From Thermopolyspora sp040678635 (GTDB lineage: Bacteria; Actinomycetota; Actinomycetes; Streptosporangiales; Streptosporangiaceae): DNA of 64,000 nucleotides. The notes under the pieces are model-generated. The model ran no database searches, was not told where the DNA came from, and saw only the letters and a list, made by a program, of their open reading frames with translations. The stretch lies in assembly GCF_040678635.1 (NCBI RefSeq), contig NZ_JBFATZ010000007.1:124001-188000 (forward strand), given 5' to 3'. A program made the position numbers and the translations under genes. Shown here piece by piece: positions 52,118-60,683 of the stretch. The stretch's first letter is position 1; each line of letters begins with the position of its first letter.

Positions 52118-52441
52118 ATGAGCGAGTACCGGACCGGCGACACTGCGGAGTTCGGCGGCTGGATCACCATGTACGAAGGCGTCGGGCTCGATCCGCAACG
52201 CATCCACGACGGCATGGCGGAGCTGGCCGCCCAGGCCGACGTCCAGGCCGAGCGGTTGCCCGAGCAGCTTCGCGAGGACGTCGAGGCCATCCTGGAGGAG
52301 ATCGAGGAGGGCCGCGGGCGGTCCCGAGAGGTCAGCCGCCGCCTGATCAGGATCCGCCGGGCAGCCGACCCCGCCACCCCGCTCGCCCCCCTCGGCAGAG
52401 CGGCCGAGGCCCTCCTGGCCGCCCTCGGCCTCGGCACCTGA
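52118..52441 (+). CDS. Hypothetical protein
   Basis: This is a 107-residue acidic, mostly helical protein. ATG 52118 (MSEYRTGDTAEFGGWITMYE) is the simplest start; GTG 52112 would add two residues. The region ADVQAERLPEQLREDVEAIL then EEIEEGRGRSREVSRR may form a coiled coil. I do not recognise the family, but composition and codon positions look real. The upstream 51831-52117 contains CAGGCGACGG/GGCAGG-rich repeats and no clear regulatory element. Confidence 0.65.
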   Translation: MSEYRTGDTAEFGGWITMYEGVGLDPQRIHDGMAELAAQADVQAERLPEQLREDVEAILEEIEEGRGRSREVSRRLIRIRRAADPATPLAPLGRAAEALLAALGLGT

Positions 52442-52604
52442 CGTCACAATCGCCGGCCGTGCCGTGCAATGCGGCCTGGCCTGGCGCCGGCGGCGCGTGG
52501 CGTCACCGTCGTCGCGTCGTCGCGGCCGAGCGGCGCCCGGGAGGCCACGCCGTGCCTCATGAGGCGCCGCTCGCCGCACTGCGGCCGTGCGACCCGGCCG
52601 CGCG

Positions 52605-53975
52605 TCAGCTCGCCTGGCTGACGGTGGACATGTTGAAGTCCGGGACGCGGATCGGCGGCATGATCGTGCGGGTGAAGTAGTCGTTCCACTCGCGCGGGAG
52701 CGTGTGGCCGCCGCCGCCGACCTCGGTGAGGCGGCCCAGCAGGTCCACCGGGCTCTCGTTGAAGCGGAAGTTGTTCACCTCGCCGACCACCTCGCCGTCC
52801 TCGATCAGGTAGACCCCGTCCCGGGTGAGGCCGGTGAGCAGGAGCGTCTGCGGATCCACCTCGCGGATGTACCACAGGCAGGTGAGCAGCAGGCCGCGCC
52901 GCGTCGCGGCGACCATGTCCTCCAGGGAGCGCCCGCCGGCCGGGCCCTCCATGATGAGGTTGTCGATCGCCGGGGTGACCGGCAGGCCGGTCAGCTCGGC
53001 CGAGTGGCGGGTCTGGCGCAGGGCGGTCAGACGCCCCTCGGAGATCCACTCGGTGCGGTCCATCGCCAGCCCGTTGTCGAACACCGACTGCTCCCGGCCG
53101 GAGGCGTGTGCGACCACGAACGGCGCGCACTCGATGCCCGCGGCGGCGGGGTCGCTGTACAGGGTCAGCGGCGTGCTCGACAGCGTCTCGCCGACGCGGG
53201 TGCCGCCGCCCGGCTTGGAGAACACCGAGCGGCCGTCGAAGGCGTCGCGGGCGCCCGCCGACCAGTACAGGTAGATCATCAAGTCGGCCACGGCCGTCGG
53301 CGGCAGCAGCGTCTCGTACCGGCCCGCCGGCAGCTCCACCCGGTTCTTCGCCCAGGCCAGCCGCTGGTCGAGGACGGCGTCGAGCGCGGCCACGTCCACG
53401 TCGGTGAAGTCGCGGGTGGCCACGCCCGCCCACGCCGAACGCGTCATGTCGGGCGACTTGGCGTTGAGCTCAAGACGCCCGGTGGGCTGGTCGTGCCGCA
53501 GCCGCAGCCCCTTGGACGAGCCGAGGAAGGTCGTGGTGAGGATGTGCTCGGCGAAGCCGTACAGGCGGCGGCCGCCCGCCTCGGCCGCGGCGAAGGTGTC
53601 GCCGAGCGCGGCGGCGAAGTCGCGGAACACCTCGATCGAGGTGGGCTCGGCGGGATCGTCCCAGCCGGGCCCGGCCCCGGCGCCGTCGATGAGCGGCCGG
53701 GCGTCCTCGGCGGGCGCGGCGTCACGGGCGGCGGCGTCGGCGGCGGCGACCACGTCGGCGATCTGGTCGTCGCGTACGGCGGCGCGGGAGACCACGCCGA
53801 CGCCCGGCCCGGCGATGGAGATCACCGTGAGCCGGGAGGAGCGGGCCACGCCGTTGGTCGTGAGCGTGTTTCCGGCGAAGCGCAGATTGGCGGTGGAGGT
53901 CTCGTCGGCGATCACCACGCAATCGTCCGACCGGGACAGCTCAAGCGCCCGCTCCACCATCTCCTGCGGTCTCAT
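52605..53975 (-). CDS. tldE: TldE/PmbA-family metallopeptidase subunit
   Basis: This 456-residue protein starts MRPQEMVERALELSRSDDCV. TldD and TldE form a heterodimeric protease; TldE lacks the metal site and completes the substrate tunnel. PmbA family marks include NLRFAGNTLTTNG near the start and GREQSVFDNGLAMDRTEWIS in the second half. It is known to mature some RiPP peptides and to clear toxins. It follows tldD on the same strand with 223 bases between, holding a 15-bp repeat array. Confidence 0.92.
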   Translation of the reverse strand: MRPQEMVERALELSRSDDCVVIADETSTANLRFAGNTLTTNGVARSSRLTVISIAGPGVGVVSRAAVRDDQIADVVAAADAAARDAAPAEDARPLIDGAGAGPGWDDPAEPTSIEVFRDFAAALGDTFAAAEAGGRRLYGFAEHILTTTFLGSSKGLRLRHDQPTGRLELNAKSPDMTRSAWAGVATRDFTDVDVAALDAVLDQRLAWAKNRVELPAGRYETLLPPTAVADLMIYLYWSAGARDAFDGRSVFSKPGGGTRVGETLSSTPLTLYSDPAAAGIECAPFVVAHASGREQSVFDNGLAMDRTEWISEGRLTALRQTRHSAELTGLPVTPAIDNLIMEGPAGGRSLEDMVAATRRGLLLTCLWYIREVDPQTLLLTGLTRDGVYLIEDGEVVGEVNNFRFNESPVDLLGRLTEVGGGGHTLPREWNDYFTRTIMPPIRVPDFNMSTVSQAS

Positions 53976-54093
53976 CGAACCTCCAAAGCGCGGAGACCCG
54001 CGCCGATGGGCGTGGGAAGGGAACCAACCGGGGCGCGGAGCGCCCGCGAAGCGGGAGGATCCGGCACGTGCGCGCGGGCCGCTGCGGGCCTCG

Positions 54094-54183
54094 ACCCGGC
54101 GGAGCCCGACCGAACGAAACCCGGACGAACGATACCCGGCCTAACGAAACCCGGACGAACCAAACCCGGCCGGGGCGAGCCCG
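54094..54183. repeat. 15-bp tandem repeat x6 between tldD and tldE
   Basis: CCCG recurs exactly every 15 bases (ending 54108, 54123, 54138, 54153, 54168, 54183) in units like GACGAACGAAACCCG. On the minus strand it would read VRPGF pentapeptides, but no start or ribosome site supports a gene, so I treat it as non-coding spacer. Confidence 0.85.
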
Positions 54184-54198
54184 ACCGTGGGAAGCGGA

Positions 54199-55701
54199 TC
54201 AATTCCCGCCCTCCTGAACCGTGTTGAGGACGCGGACGCCGCGGAACAGGGCGGCAGGGCAGCCGTGGCTCACCGGGGCCACCTGCCCCGGCTGGCCCTT
54301 GCCGCAGTTGAAGGCGCCGCCGAGCACGTACGTCTCGGGACCGCCGACGGCCTCCATCGAGCGCCAGAAGTCGGTCGTGGTGGCCTGGTAGGCGACGTCG
54401 CGCAGCTGCCCGTCGAGGCGGCCGTCGCGGATTCGGTAGAACCGCTGCCCGGTGAACTGGAAGTTGTAGCGCTGCATGTCGATCGACCAGCTCTTGTCGC
54501 CCACGATGTAGATGCCGCGCTCCACCCCGGAGATCATTTCATCGACCGACGGGCCGCCCTGCGCGGGCTGCAGTGACACGTTCGCCATGCGCTGGATGGG
54601 CATGTGCCCGGGGGAGTCCGCGAACGCGCACCCGTTCGACCGGCCGAACCCCTTCAGCAGGGCCATGCGCCGGTCGAGCTGGTAGCCGGTGAGCACGCCG
54701 TCGCGCACGATGTCGAACGACTGCCCGGCCACGCCCTCGTCGTCCCAGCCGATCGTGGCCAGGCCGTGCTCGGCGGTGCGGTCGCCGGTCACGTTCATGA
54801 TCGGCGAGCCGTACACCAGCTCGCCGAGCTTGTCGAAGGTGGCGAACGAGGTGCCCGCGTAGGCGGCCTCGTAGCCGAGCGCCCGGTCCAGCTCGGTGGC
54901 GTGCCCGATCGACTCGTGGATCGTGAGCCACAGGTTGGACGGGTGGATCACCAGGTCGTACTCCCCGGCCTCGACCGACGGCGCGGCGAGCTTCTCGGCG
55001 AGGTACTCGGGGACGCGCTCGAGCTCGGCGGGGAAGTCCCAGCCGGTGCCGGTGAGGTACTCGTACCCGCGCCCGGCGGGCGGGGCGAGCGTGCGCATGT
55101 CGTCGAAGCGGCCGTCGTCGGTGACCTTCATCGCGGTCAGCGCGGGGTGCAGCCGCACCCGCTGCTGGGTGGTGGTCGTGCCCGCCGTGTCGGCGTAGAA
55201 CTTCTGCTCCTTGACCTGCATCAGCGACGCCTGCACGTGGTCCACCCGGTCGTCGGCGAGCAGCCGGGACGACCACTCGGCGAGCAGCTCGGTCTTGTCC
55301 TTGAGCGGCACGCCGAACGGATCCACCTCGTACGCCGACACCCAGGTGACGTCGGCGTACACGGGCTCGGGGGCCAGCTCGACCGGCTCCCGGTTCACCG
55401 GCGCGCTCACCGCGGCCACCCGCACCGCCTGCTCGGCGGTCGCCGCAGCGGCCTCGGGCGTCAGCTCGATGCCCGCGGCGAAGCCCCACGTGCCGTCCAC
55501 GATCACCCGTACGGCGTAGCCGAGGTCGTCGGCGTCCATGGACCCTTCGAGCCGGGCGTCGAACAGCCGCAACGTCTCGGCGCGTATCCGTTCCATGCGG
55601 AAGTCGGCGTGCTGCGCGCCGAGGTCGCGGGCGCGCTGGAGGGCTGCGTCGGCGAGCCGCCGCAGCGGCAGCGCGAGGAAGTCGGAGTCGATCTGGCGCA
55701 T
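54199..55701 (-). CDS. tldD: TldD-family metallopeptidase
   Basis: This 500-residue catalytic subunit of the TldD/TldE protease has ATG 55701, eight bases after a TAGGAT box, so probably leaderless. The zinc site is TIHESIGHATELD (HExxxH), and the C-terminal metal-ligand region with a conserved Cys is GGAFNCGKGQPGQ. The N-terminal half carries DADDLGYAVRVIVDGTWGFA, typical of TldD. It is divergent from fabG. Targets in this organism are unknown; a link to peptide maturation is possible. Confidence 0.93.
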   Translation of the reverse strand: MRQIDSDFLALPLRRLADAALQRARDLGAQHADFRMERIRAETLRLFDARLEGSMDADDLGYAVRVIVDGTWGFAAGIELTPEAAAATAEQAVRVAAVSAPVNREPVELAPEPVYADVTWVSAYEVDPFGVPLKDKTELLAEWSSRLLADDRVDHVQASLMQVKEQKFYADTAGTTTTQQRVRLHPALTAMKVTDDGRFDDMRTLAPPAGRGYEYLTGTGWDFPAELERVPEYLAEKLAAPSVEAGEYDLVIHPSNLWLTIHESIGHATELDRALGYEAAYAGTSFATFDKLGELVYGSPIMNVTGDRTAEHGLATIGWDDEGVAGQSFDIVRDGVLTGYQLDRRMALLKGFGRSNGCAFADSPGHMPIQRMANVSLQPAQGGPSVDEMISGVERGIYIVGDKSWSIDMQRYNFQFTGQRFYRIRDGRLDGQLRDVAYQATTTDFWRSMEAVGGPETYVLGGAFNCGKGQPGQVAPVSHGCPAALFRGVRVLNTVQEGGN

Positions 55702-55708
55702 GTCCACG

Positions 55709-55771
55709 ATCCTAACCCTGTGATCTTGTCCGGGCCGGACAAGGTGGTTACCGGAAAGTAGCCGATACCGT
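55709..55771. promoter_or_regulatory. Divergent tldD/fabG promoters and palindrome
   Basis: The tldD -10 on the minus strand is TAGGAT (55709-55714), seven bases from its ATG. The fabG -10 is TACCGT (55766-55771), six bases before its ATG. Between them CTTGTCCGGGCCGGACAAG (55725-55743) is a near-perfect 19-bp palindrome, a likely regulator site covering the upstream part of both promoters. Confidence 0.6.
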
Positions 55772-55777
55772 CGGTAC

Positions 55778-56482
55778 ATGCCTCGTTCAGTTCTCATCAC
55801 CGGCGGCAATCGCGGCATCGGTCTGGCGATCGCCCGCGAGTTGTCGGCAGCCGGGGACGCCGTCGCCGTGACCTACCGCTCCGGGGAGCCCCCGGAGGGG
55901 CTGTTCGGCATCCGATGCGACGTGACCAGCGCCGCCGACGTCGATGCCGCCTTCGAGAAGGCCGAGGCCGAGCACGGCCCGGTGGAGGTCGTCATCGCCA
56001 ACGCGGGCATCACCAAGGACACGTTGCTGGCGATGATGAAGGAGGAGACCTTCACCGAGGTCATCGACACCAACCTGACCGGGGCCTACCGGGTGGTCAA
56101 GCGCGCCACCCGCGGCATGCTGCGCATGCGGCGGGGCCGCATCGTGCTGATCTCCTCGGTGGTGGCGATGCTCGGCTCGGCGGGGCAGACGAACTACGCC
56201 GCGTCCAAGGCGGGGCTGATCGGCTTCGCCCGCTCGCTCGCCCGGGAGCTCGGGTCGCGCGGCATCACGGTCAACGTGGTGGCGCCGGGGTTCGTCGAGA
56301 CCGACATGACCGCCGAGCTCGACCCGGCGCACATGGAAGAGATACGCAAGCGCATCCCGCTGGGGCGGCAGGCGACGGCGGCGGAGATCGCGCGAGTGGT
56401 CAGGTTCTGCGTGAGCGAGGACGCCGCCTACATCACCGGGGCCGTCATCCCGGTGGACGGCGGCCTGGGAATGGGGCATTGA
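55778..56482 (+). CDS. fabG: 3-oxoacyl-ACP reductase, FabG1/MabA type
   Basis: This 234-residue short-chain dehydrogenase reduces 3-oxoacyl-ACP with NADPH in fatty-acid elongation. Nucleotide motif VLITGGNRGIGLAIA, structural ANAGIT, catalytic Ser-Tyr-Lys in SSVVAMLGSAGQTNYAASK, and the C-terminal DGGLGMGH, the same ending type as mycobacterial MabA. Leaderless start predicted. One base separates its stop from the inhA-like gene, the fabG1-inhA order known from mycobacteria and relatives. Confidence 0.95.
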   Translation: MPRSVLITGGNRGIGLAIARELSAAGDAVAVTYRSGEPPEGLFGIRCDVTSAADVDAAFEKAEAEHGPVEVVIANAGITKDTLLAMMKEETFTEVIDTNLTGAYRVVKRATRGMLRMRRGRIVLISSVVAMLGSAGQTNYAASKAGLIGFARSLARELGSRGITVNVVAPGFVETDMTAELDPAHMEEIRKRIPLGRQATAAEIARVVRFCVSEDAAYITGAVIPVDGGLGMGH

Positions 56483-56483
56483 G

Positions 56484-57251
56484 ATGGGACTTCTCGACGG
56501 CAAGAGACTTCTGATCACCGGCGTGCTCACCGAGGCGTCGTTCGCGTTCTCGGTGGCCAGGCTGGCCCAGGAGCAGGGCGCACGCGTCGTGCTCACCGGC
56601 TACGGCCGCCTGAGCCTGGTCGAGCGCATCGCCAAGCGGCTCCCCGAGCCGCCCCCGGTGATCGAGCTGGACGTGACCGACCAGGACCATCTCGACACCC
56701 TCGCCGACCGCACCGCCGAGCACCTCGACGGCCTCGACGGCGTGGTGCACTCGATCGCGTTCGCCCCGCAGAGCGCCCTCGGCGGCAACTTCCTCAACAC
56801 CACCTGGGAGGACGTGGCCACCGCCGTCCAGGTGTCCACGTTCTCGTACAAGTCCCTGGCGGTCGCCTGCCTGCCGCTGATGAAGGACGGCGGCGGCTCG
56901 ATCGTCGGCCTCGACTTCGACGCCACCAAGGCCTGGCCCGTCTACGACTGGATGGGCGTCGCCAAGGCCGGCCTGGAGTCCGCCAACCGCTACCTCGCCC
57001 GTCACCTCGGCCCGCACGGCATCCGCGTCAACCTCGTCGCCGCCGGCCCGGTCAAGACGATGGCCGCCCGCAGCATCCCCGGCTTCGAGGAGTTCGAGGA
57101 GATGTGGACCGCCCGCGCCCCCCTCGGCTGGGACCTGGCCGACCCCGTCCCCGCCGCCAAGGCCTGCGTGGCCCTGCTGTCCGACTGGTTCCCCGCCACC
57201 ACCGGCGAGATCGTCCACGTCGACGGCGGCGTCCACGCGATGGGCTCGTGA
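56484..57251 (+). CDS. Enoyl-ACP reductase (NADH), InhA/FabI type
   Basis: This 255-residue enzyme performs the last step of each fatty-acid elongation cycle. MGLLDGKRLLITGVLTEASF is the InhA/FabI nucleotide start, SIAFAP the loop over the nicotinamide, and Tyr and Lys of the active site lie in YDWMGVAKAG. The substrate loop after GPVKTMA is about ten residues shorter than in M. tuberculosis InhA as I recall it, which argues for ordinary FAS-II chain lengths rather than very long mycolate precursors. Coupled with fabG. Confidence 0.94.
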   Translation: MGLLDGKRLLITGVLTEASFAFSVARLAQEQGARVVLTGYGRLSLVERIAKRLPEPPPVIELDVTDQDHLDTLADRTAEHLDGLDGVVHSIAFAPQSALGGNFLNTTWEDVATAVQVSTFSYKSLAVACLPLMKDGGGSIVGLDFDATKAWPVYDWMGVAKAGLESANRYLARHLGPHGIRVNLVAAGPVKTMAARSIPGFEEFEEMWTARAPLGWDLADPVPAAKACVALLSDWFPATTGEIVHVDGGVHAMGS

Positions 57252-57490
57252 GGCGGGGCCAACCGTCCCGACCTCAGGCCCCATCTCGGGATCGGCACAG
57301 CACGGAAGTGACGATCTCCGGCGCCGACGCGGCGTCCTGCCAGGACGGCCCGCAGACGCCGGACCGTCCGGACGCGGCAGCATCGTCCCCCGACCGCGCA
57401 GAACCACGTTGACGCGCATCAGGCGCTCCGCCTCCGGCGGCGGCACACGCCGCGCCCCGGCGCAGCGCCTTGGACTGGGCGCAGCGGCCT

Positions 57491-57700
57491 TGGACCTGGG
57501 CGTGGCACCCGCCGTACCCGCGTGCCGACCCGGGGCTGCCTCGCTCAGGCGCGGCGGCCTCCGACTTGGGCGTGGCACCCGCCGTACCCGCGTGCCGACC
57601 TGGGGTCGCCTCGCTCAGGCGCGGCGGCCTCCGACTTGGGCGTGGCACCCGCCGTACCCGCGTGCCGACCCGGGGCTGTCTCGCTCAGGCGGCCCTTGGT
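57491..57700. repeat. 70-bp tandem repeat x3
   Basis: CGTGGCACCCGCCGTACCCG starts at 57501, 57571 and 57641, an exact 70-base period, with only a few differences between copies. A shorter GCAGCGCCTTGGACTGGGC-type element is duplicated just before (57460-57500). The period is not a multiple of three. Otherwise 57252-57490 and 57701-57734 contain no gene I can support. Confidence 0.9.
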
Positions 57701-57734
57701 GCCGCTCGCGGCCGCACGCGGGGCGCGCGGCGCT

Positions 57735-58757
57735 TTAGGCGAGGCGGTGGCCGCGGGCGCCGGTGGGTTCCAGGGGGATGGTCGCGTGCTGTTCCTGGCG
57801 GGCGCGCCGGGTCGAGACGACGCGGGCGGCCAGGACCGCCGACAGCAGCAGCGCCGCGGTGAGCGTCGTCCCCAGCACGTCGTCGTACGGCTTGCGCGGC
57901 GTGAGCGCCGTGGGGCGGACCGTCTGCTTGATCGGCGGCACCGAGGGGCCCGGCCAGAGCAACTGGAGGTCGGCCTTGTCCACGTCGGCGCGGCGCGGCT
58001 CCGCGAGCGACGACCGCTCGTCGTCCTTCCCGCCGGCCGAGGAGTCCTCGCCGTCGCCCGCCGTTCGGCCGGGGGCGGTCCCGATGGCGGCCGCGTCGCC
58101 CTGCCGGCGATCGCCCGTGCCGCCGCCTTCGCCCTTTTCGCCCGAAGGGTGGTCGCCCGCAGGCTCGTCCTCGTCCGTGCCGGGCCGACGCCCGTCGCCT
58201 GCGCCCGAGCCGCCGTCGCTTCCGGCTCCCGCCTCGCCGTTCCCCGTACCGTCTTTTCCGACCCCGCCCTTGCCGCACGCGGCCGACGTGGCGGGACAGG
58301 AGCCGGTGCCGCCGCTGCCCCGGCTTCCGCCGGATCCCCCCCGCGGCGCGGCCGGGGCCCCGGCGGACGGGGTGGACGCCGTGGACGGATTGGACGCCAC
58401 GGCCTCGGCGGCCTTCCCGGCCGCGTCGCTCACCATCCCCGAGGCCGCCTCACCGGCCTCCTCCACGGCGTTCCCGGCGGCGTCGCCGGCGATGCCCCCG
58501 GTCGCCCTCCCGACGGCCTTCCCGGCGGCGTCCACGCCGCCTCCCAGGGCCTCGCCGACCCCGCTGACCGTGTCGGAGAGACCGCCCACCACCTTGCACA
58601 GCCCTTTGGTAACCCCGGACAGCAGGCCCGTCCCCCCACAGGCCTCACGCGGCGCGGCGGCGGAGGCGGCCGCCGGCGCCGCCAGCCATATCCCTCCACC
58701 GAGAGCCAGCGCGAGCAGACCGGCCGAGATCGCGGACGTATGACGTCCGGGTCCCAT
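57735..58757 (-). CDS. Secreted, membrane-anchored Gly/Ala-rich protein
   Basis: This 340-residue protein has ATG 58757 with a well-placed GGAGG. A signal peptide (GPGRHTSAISAGLLALALGG then IWLAAPAAASA) is followed by a CGG...CKV pair. Amphipathic Gly/Ala repeats (residues about 50-115, AGKAVGRATGGIAGDAAGNA) come next, then a long Gly/Asp/Ser-rich linker with two Cys, one C-terminal span (TLTAALLLSAVLAARVV) and a basic end. It looks like a surface-exposed anchored protein; no known family or function. Confidence 0.78.
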   Translation of the reverse strand: MGPGRHTSAISAGLLALALGGGIWLAAPAAASAAAPREACGGTGLLSGVTKGLCKVVGGLSDTVSGVGEALGGGVDAAGKAVGRATGGIAGDAAGNAVEEAGEAASGMVSDAAGKAAEAVASNPSTASTPSAGAPAAPRGGSGGSRGSGGTGSCPATSAACGKGGVGKDGTGNGEAGAGSDGGSGAGDGRRPGTDEDEPAGDHPSGEKGEGGGTGDRRQGDAAAIGTAPGRTAGDGEDSSAGGKDDERSSLAEPRRADVDKADLQLLWPGPSVPPIKQTVRPTALTPRKPYDDVLGTTLTAALLLSAVLAARVVSTRRARQEQHATIPLEPTGARGHRLA

Positions 58758-58895
58758 GAATCGCCTCCATGCCGTTTTGTCCCGCACGTCTGCGGGTCCG
58801 CCTCCCCATCCCCGAGGTCAGTGTTTGCCCACCTGCCGACGGTTTCTGGAGCAAGACGGCTATCGGTATGGATGTGTAATACGTGAGATGGACTC

Positions 58896-59843
58896 TTATT
58901 CGGCGCTGGAGACGTCGTCCAGCGCCTGGCGGATCTCCTGCGGGAGGGTGAGCTCCTCGGCCTCCAGCACGCCGGTCAGTTGCGCGTGCGTGCGGGCTCC
59001 GACGATCACGGCGGAGACGCCCGGCTGGTCGCGCACCCACGCCAGCGCCACCGCCAGCGGCGAGACGCCCAGCCCTTCGGCCGCCGTGGTGACCGACTCG
59101 ACGATCCTGCGGCTGCGTTCGCCCAAATAGGGGCGGACGAATTCGGCGAAATGCGGGGTGGCCGCCCGCGAGTCGGCGGGGATGCCCGTGCGGTACTTGC
59201 CGGTCAGCACCCCCCGCCCCAGCGGCGACCCGGCCAGCACCCCGGCCCCCACGTGCTCGGCCGCGGGCAGCAGCTCGCGCTCGGCCTCCCGGGCCAGCAG
59301 CGAGTACTCGGTCTGCGCCGACACGATCGGCGCCCGCCCCGCCACCGCCTGCTGCCAGACCGCCGCCGCCGCGAGCTGCCACCCGGTGTAGTTGCAGACC
59401 CCCGCGTACGCCGTGCGCCCGGAGGAGACGGCGGTATCCACGGCGGCGAGCGTCTCCTCCAGCGGCACCTCGGGATCGAAGGCGTGCAACTGCCACAGGT
59501 CGACGTCGTCGAGCCCCAGCCGCTCCAGGGACGCGTCCAGCGCGGAGATCAGATGGCGGCGCGAGGCGTTGCGCGAGCGCGGCCCGTCCGGCGTCAGCAC
59601 GGCCTTGGTGGCCAGCACCAGATCCGCGCGCGGCACCAGGTCGTGGATCAGCCGCCCCAGCAGCAGCTCGGCGTCGCCGCCGCCGTACACGTCGGCGGTG
59701 TCGATCAGCGTGCCCCCCGCGTCGACGAACGCCGTGATCTGGGCGGATGCCTCCTCGACGCCGGTGTCCCGCCCCCAGGTCATCGTGCCGAGCCCGATGC
59801 GGGACACAGATAGACCGCTACGCCCGACAAAACGCTGATCCAT
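58896..59843 (-). CDS. Aldo/keto reductase
   Basis: This 315-residue NADPH-dependent oxidoreductase starts MDQRFVGRSGLSVSRIGLGT. The catalytic tetrad is visible as Asp and Tyr in DTADVYGGGDAELLLG, Lys in VLATKAVL and His in DLWQLHAFDP. The C-terminal cofactor region is AVIVGARTHAQL. It belongs to the YghZ/potassium-channel-beta-like group. Substrate unknown. A TACTCT -10-like box lies about ten bases upstream of the start. Confidence 0.92.
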   Translation of the reverse strand: MDQRFVGRSGLSVSRIGLGTMTWGRDTGVEEASAQITAFVDAGGTLIDTADVYGGGDAELLLGRLIHDLVPRADLVLATKAVLTPDGPRSRNASRRHLISALDASLERLGLDDVDLWQLHAFDPEVPLEETLAAVDTAVSSGRTAYAGVCNYTGWQLAAAAVWQQAVAGRAPIVSAQTEYSLLAREAERELLPAAEHVGAGVLAGSPLGRGVLTGKYRTGIPADSRAATPHFAEFVRPYLGERSRRIVESVTTAAEGLGVSPLAVALAWVRDQPGVSAVIVGARTHAQLTGVLEAEELTLPQEIRQALDDVSSAE

Positions 59844-59949
59844 GGTCGGCCCAGAGTACTAGAGAGGCATCGGCCGGGTCTGCAGACCTACGACGTCCGC
59901 CGCGGGCCGGGCCGAAGCCTCGCCCGCACTAGTGATCGCGGGGGAGGCA

Positions 59950-59955
59950 TAAGCT
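59950..59955 (+). promoter_or_regulatory. -10 box, leaderless phosphatase gene
   Basis: TAAGCT is followed by seven bases and GTG 59963, so transcription should start at the start codon. No good -35 is seen. Confidence 0.5.
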
Positions 59956-59962
59956 GTCTGTC

Positions 59963-60673
59963 GTGACGACGCTCCTGTTGGTACGGCACGGCCTGACCGA
60001 TATGACCGGTCCGGTGCTCGCCGGGTGGACGCCGGGCGTACATCTGAGCGAACGAGGACGCGCGCAGGCCGAGGACCTGGCCGGGCGGCTGCGGGATCTC
60101 CCCCTCGACGCGATCGTGACCAGTCCGCTGGAGCGCTGCCGGGAGACCGCGGCGGCGGTGACCGAGGGGCGCGGCCTCGAGGCGGCGGTGGACGACCGGT
60201 TCGGCGAGTGCGGCTACGGGGAGTGGACCGGCCGAAAACTGGAGGAGCTGGCCAAGGAGCCGCTGTGGCGGGTGGTGCAGGCGCATCCGAGCGCGGCGAC
60301 GTTCCCCGGCGGGGAGTCGATGACCGCGATGCAGCACCGAGCGGTCGCCGCCGTGCGCGACTGGAACGCCCGCCTCGGCGAGAAGGCGGTGTATCTGGTC
60401 TGCAGCCACGGGGACGTGATCAAGGCGATCGTCGCCGACGCGCTGGGGCTGCACCTGGACCAGTTCCAGCGCATCACCGCCGACCCCGCCTCGCTCACCG
60501 TGATTCGCTACACCCCCTTGCGTCCCTTCCTCATCAGGATGAACGACGTCGGCGGAGAAATCGGAAATATCATCCCAGTGGAGTCCCCAAACGAGGGTTC
60601 GGTGGACCAAGATGGGGGAGGAAACCTCACCGAGAGCGATGCCGCGGTCGGCGGCGGAGCCGGGACCACGTAA
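59963..60673 (+). CDS. Histidine phosphatase family protein (MSMEG_4193-like)
   Basis: This 236-residue protein carries the RHG motif LLLVRHGLTDMTG at the N-terminus and the second catalytic His in LVCSHGDVIKAIVAD. The pattern GERGYxEW appears as FGECGYGEWTGRKL. It matches the actinobacterial MSMEG_4193 phosphomutase-like group that precedes DUF3090 and mycothiol gene mshC. It is likely a phosphatase; the substrate is unknown. The Asp/Gly/Glu-rich last 25 residues look disordered. Confidence 0.9.
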   Translation: MTTLLLVRHGLTDMTGPVLAGWTPGVHLSERGRAQAEDLAGRLRDLPLDAIVTSPLERCRETAAAVTEGRGLEAAVDDRFGECGYGEWTGRKLEELAKEPLWRVVQAHPSAATFPGGESMTAMQHRAVAAVRDWNARLGEKAVYLVCSHGDVIKAIVADALGLHLDQFQRITADPASLTVIRYTPLRPFLIRMNDVGGEIGNIIPVESPNEGSVDQDGGGNLTESDAAVGGGAGTT

Positions 60674-60676
60674 GGT
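60671..60676 (+). promoter_or_regulatory. -10 box, leaderless DUF3090 gene
   Basis: TAAGGT overlaps the stop codon of the phosphatase gene and is followed by seven bases and ATG 60684, giving the DUF3090 gene its own leaderless promoter. Confidence 0.5.
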
Positions 60677-60683
60677 CTGGGTT

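Noticed and set aside
53972..54202. Pentapeptide (VRPGF) repeat protein between tldD and tldE
   Set aside because: Start would be TTG overlapping the tldD stop, with no ribosome site and no second-half family; more likely a non-coding 15-bp array.
57274..57862. Proteins encoded by the 70-bp repeats
   Set aside because: The period shifts the frame at each copy, and all candidate frames are Arg/Ala/Pro filler.
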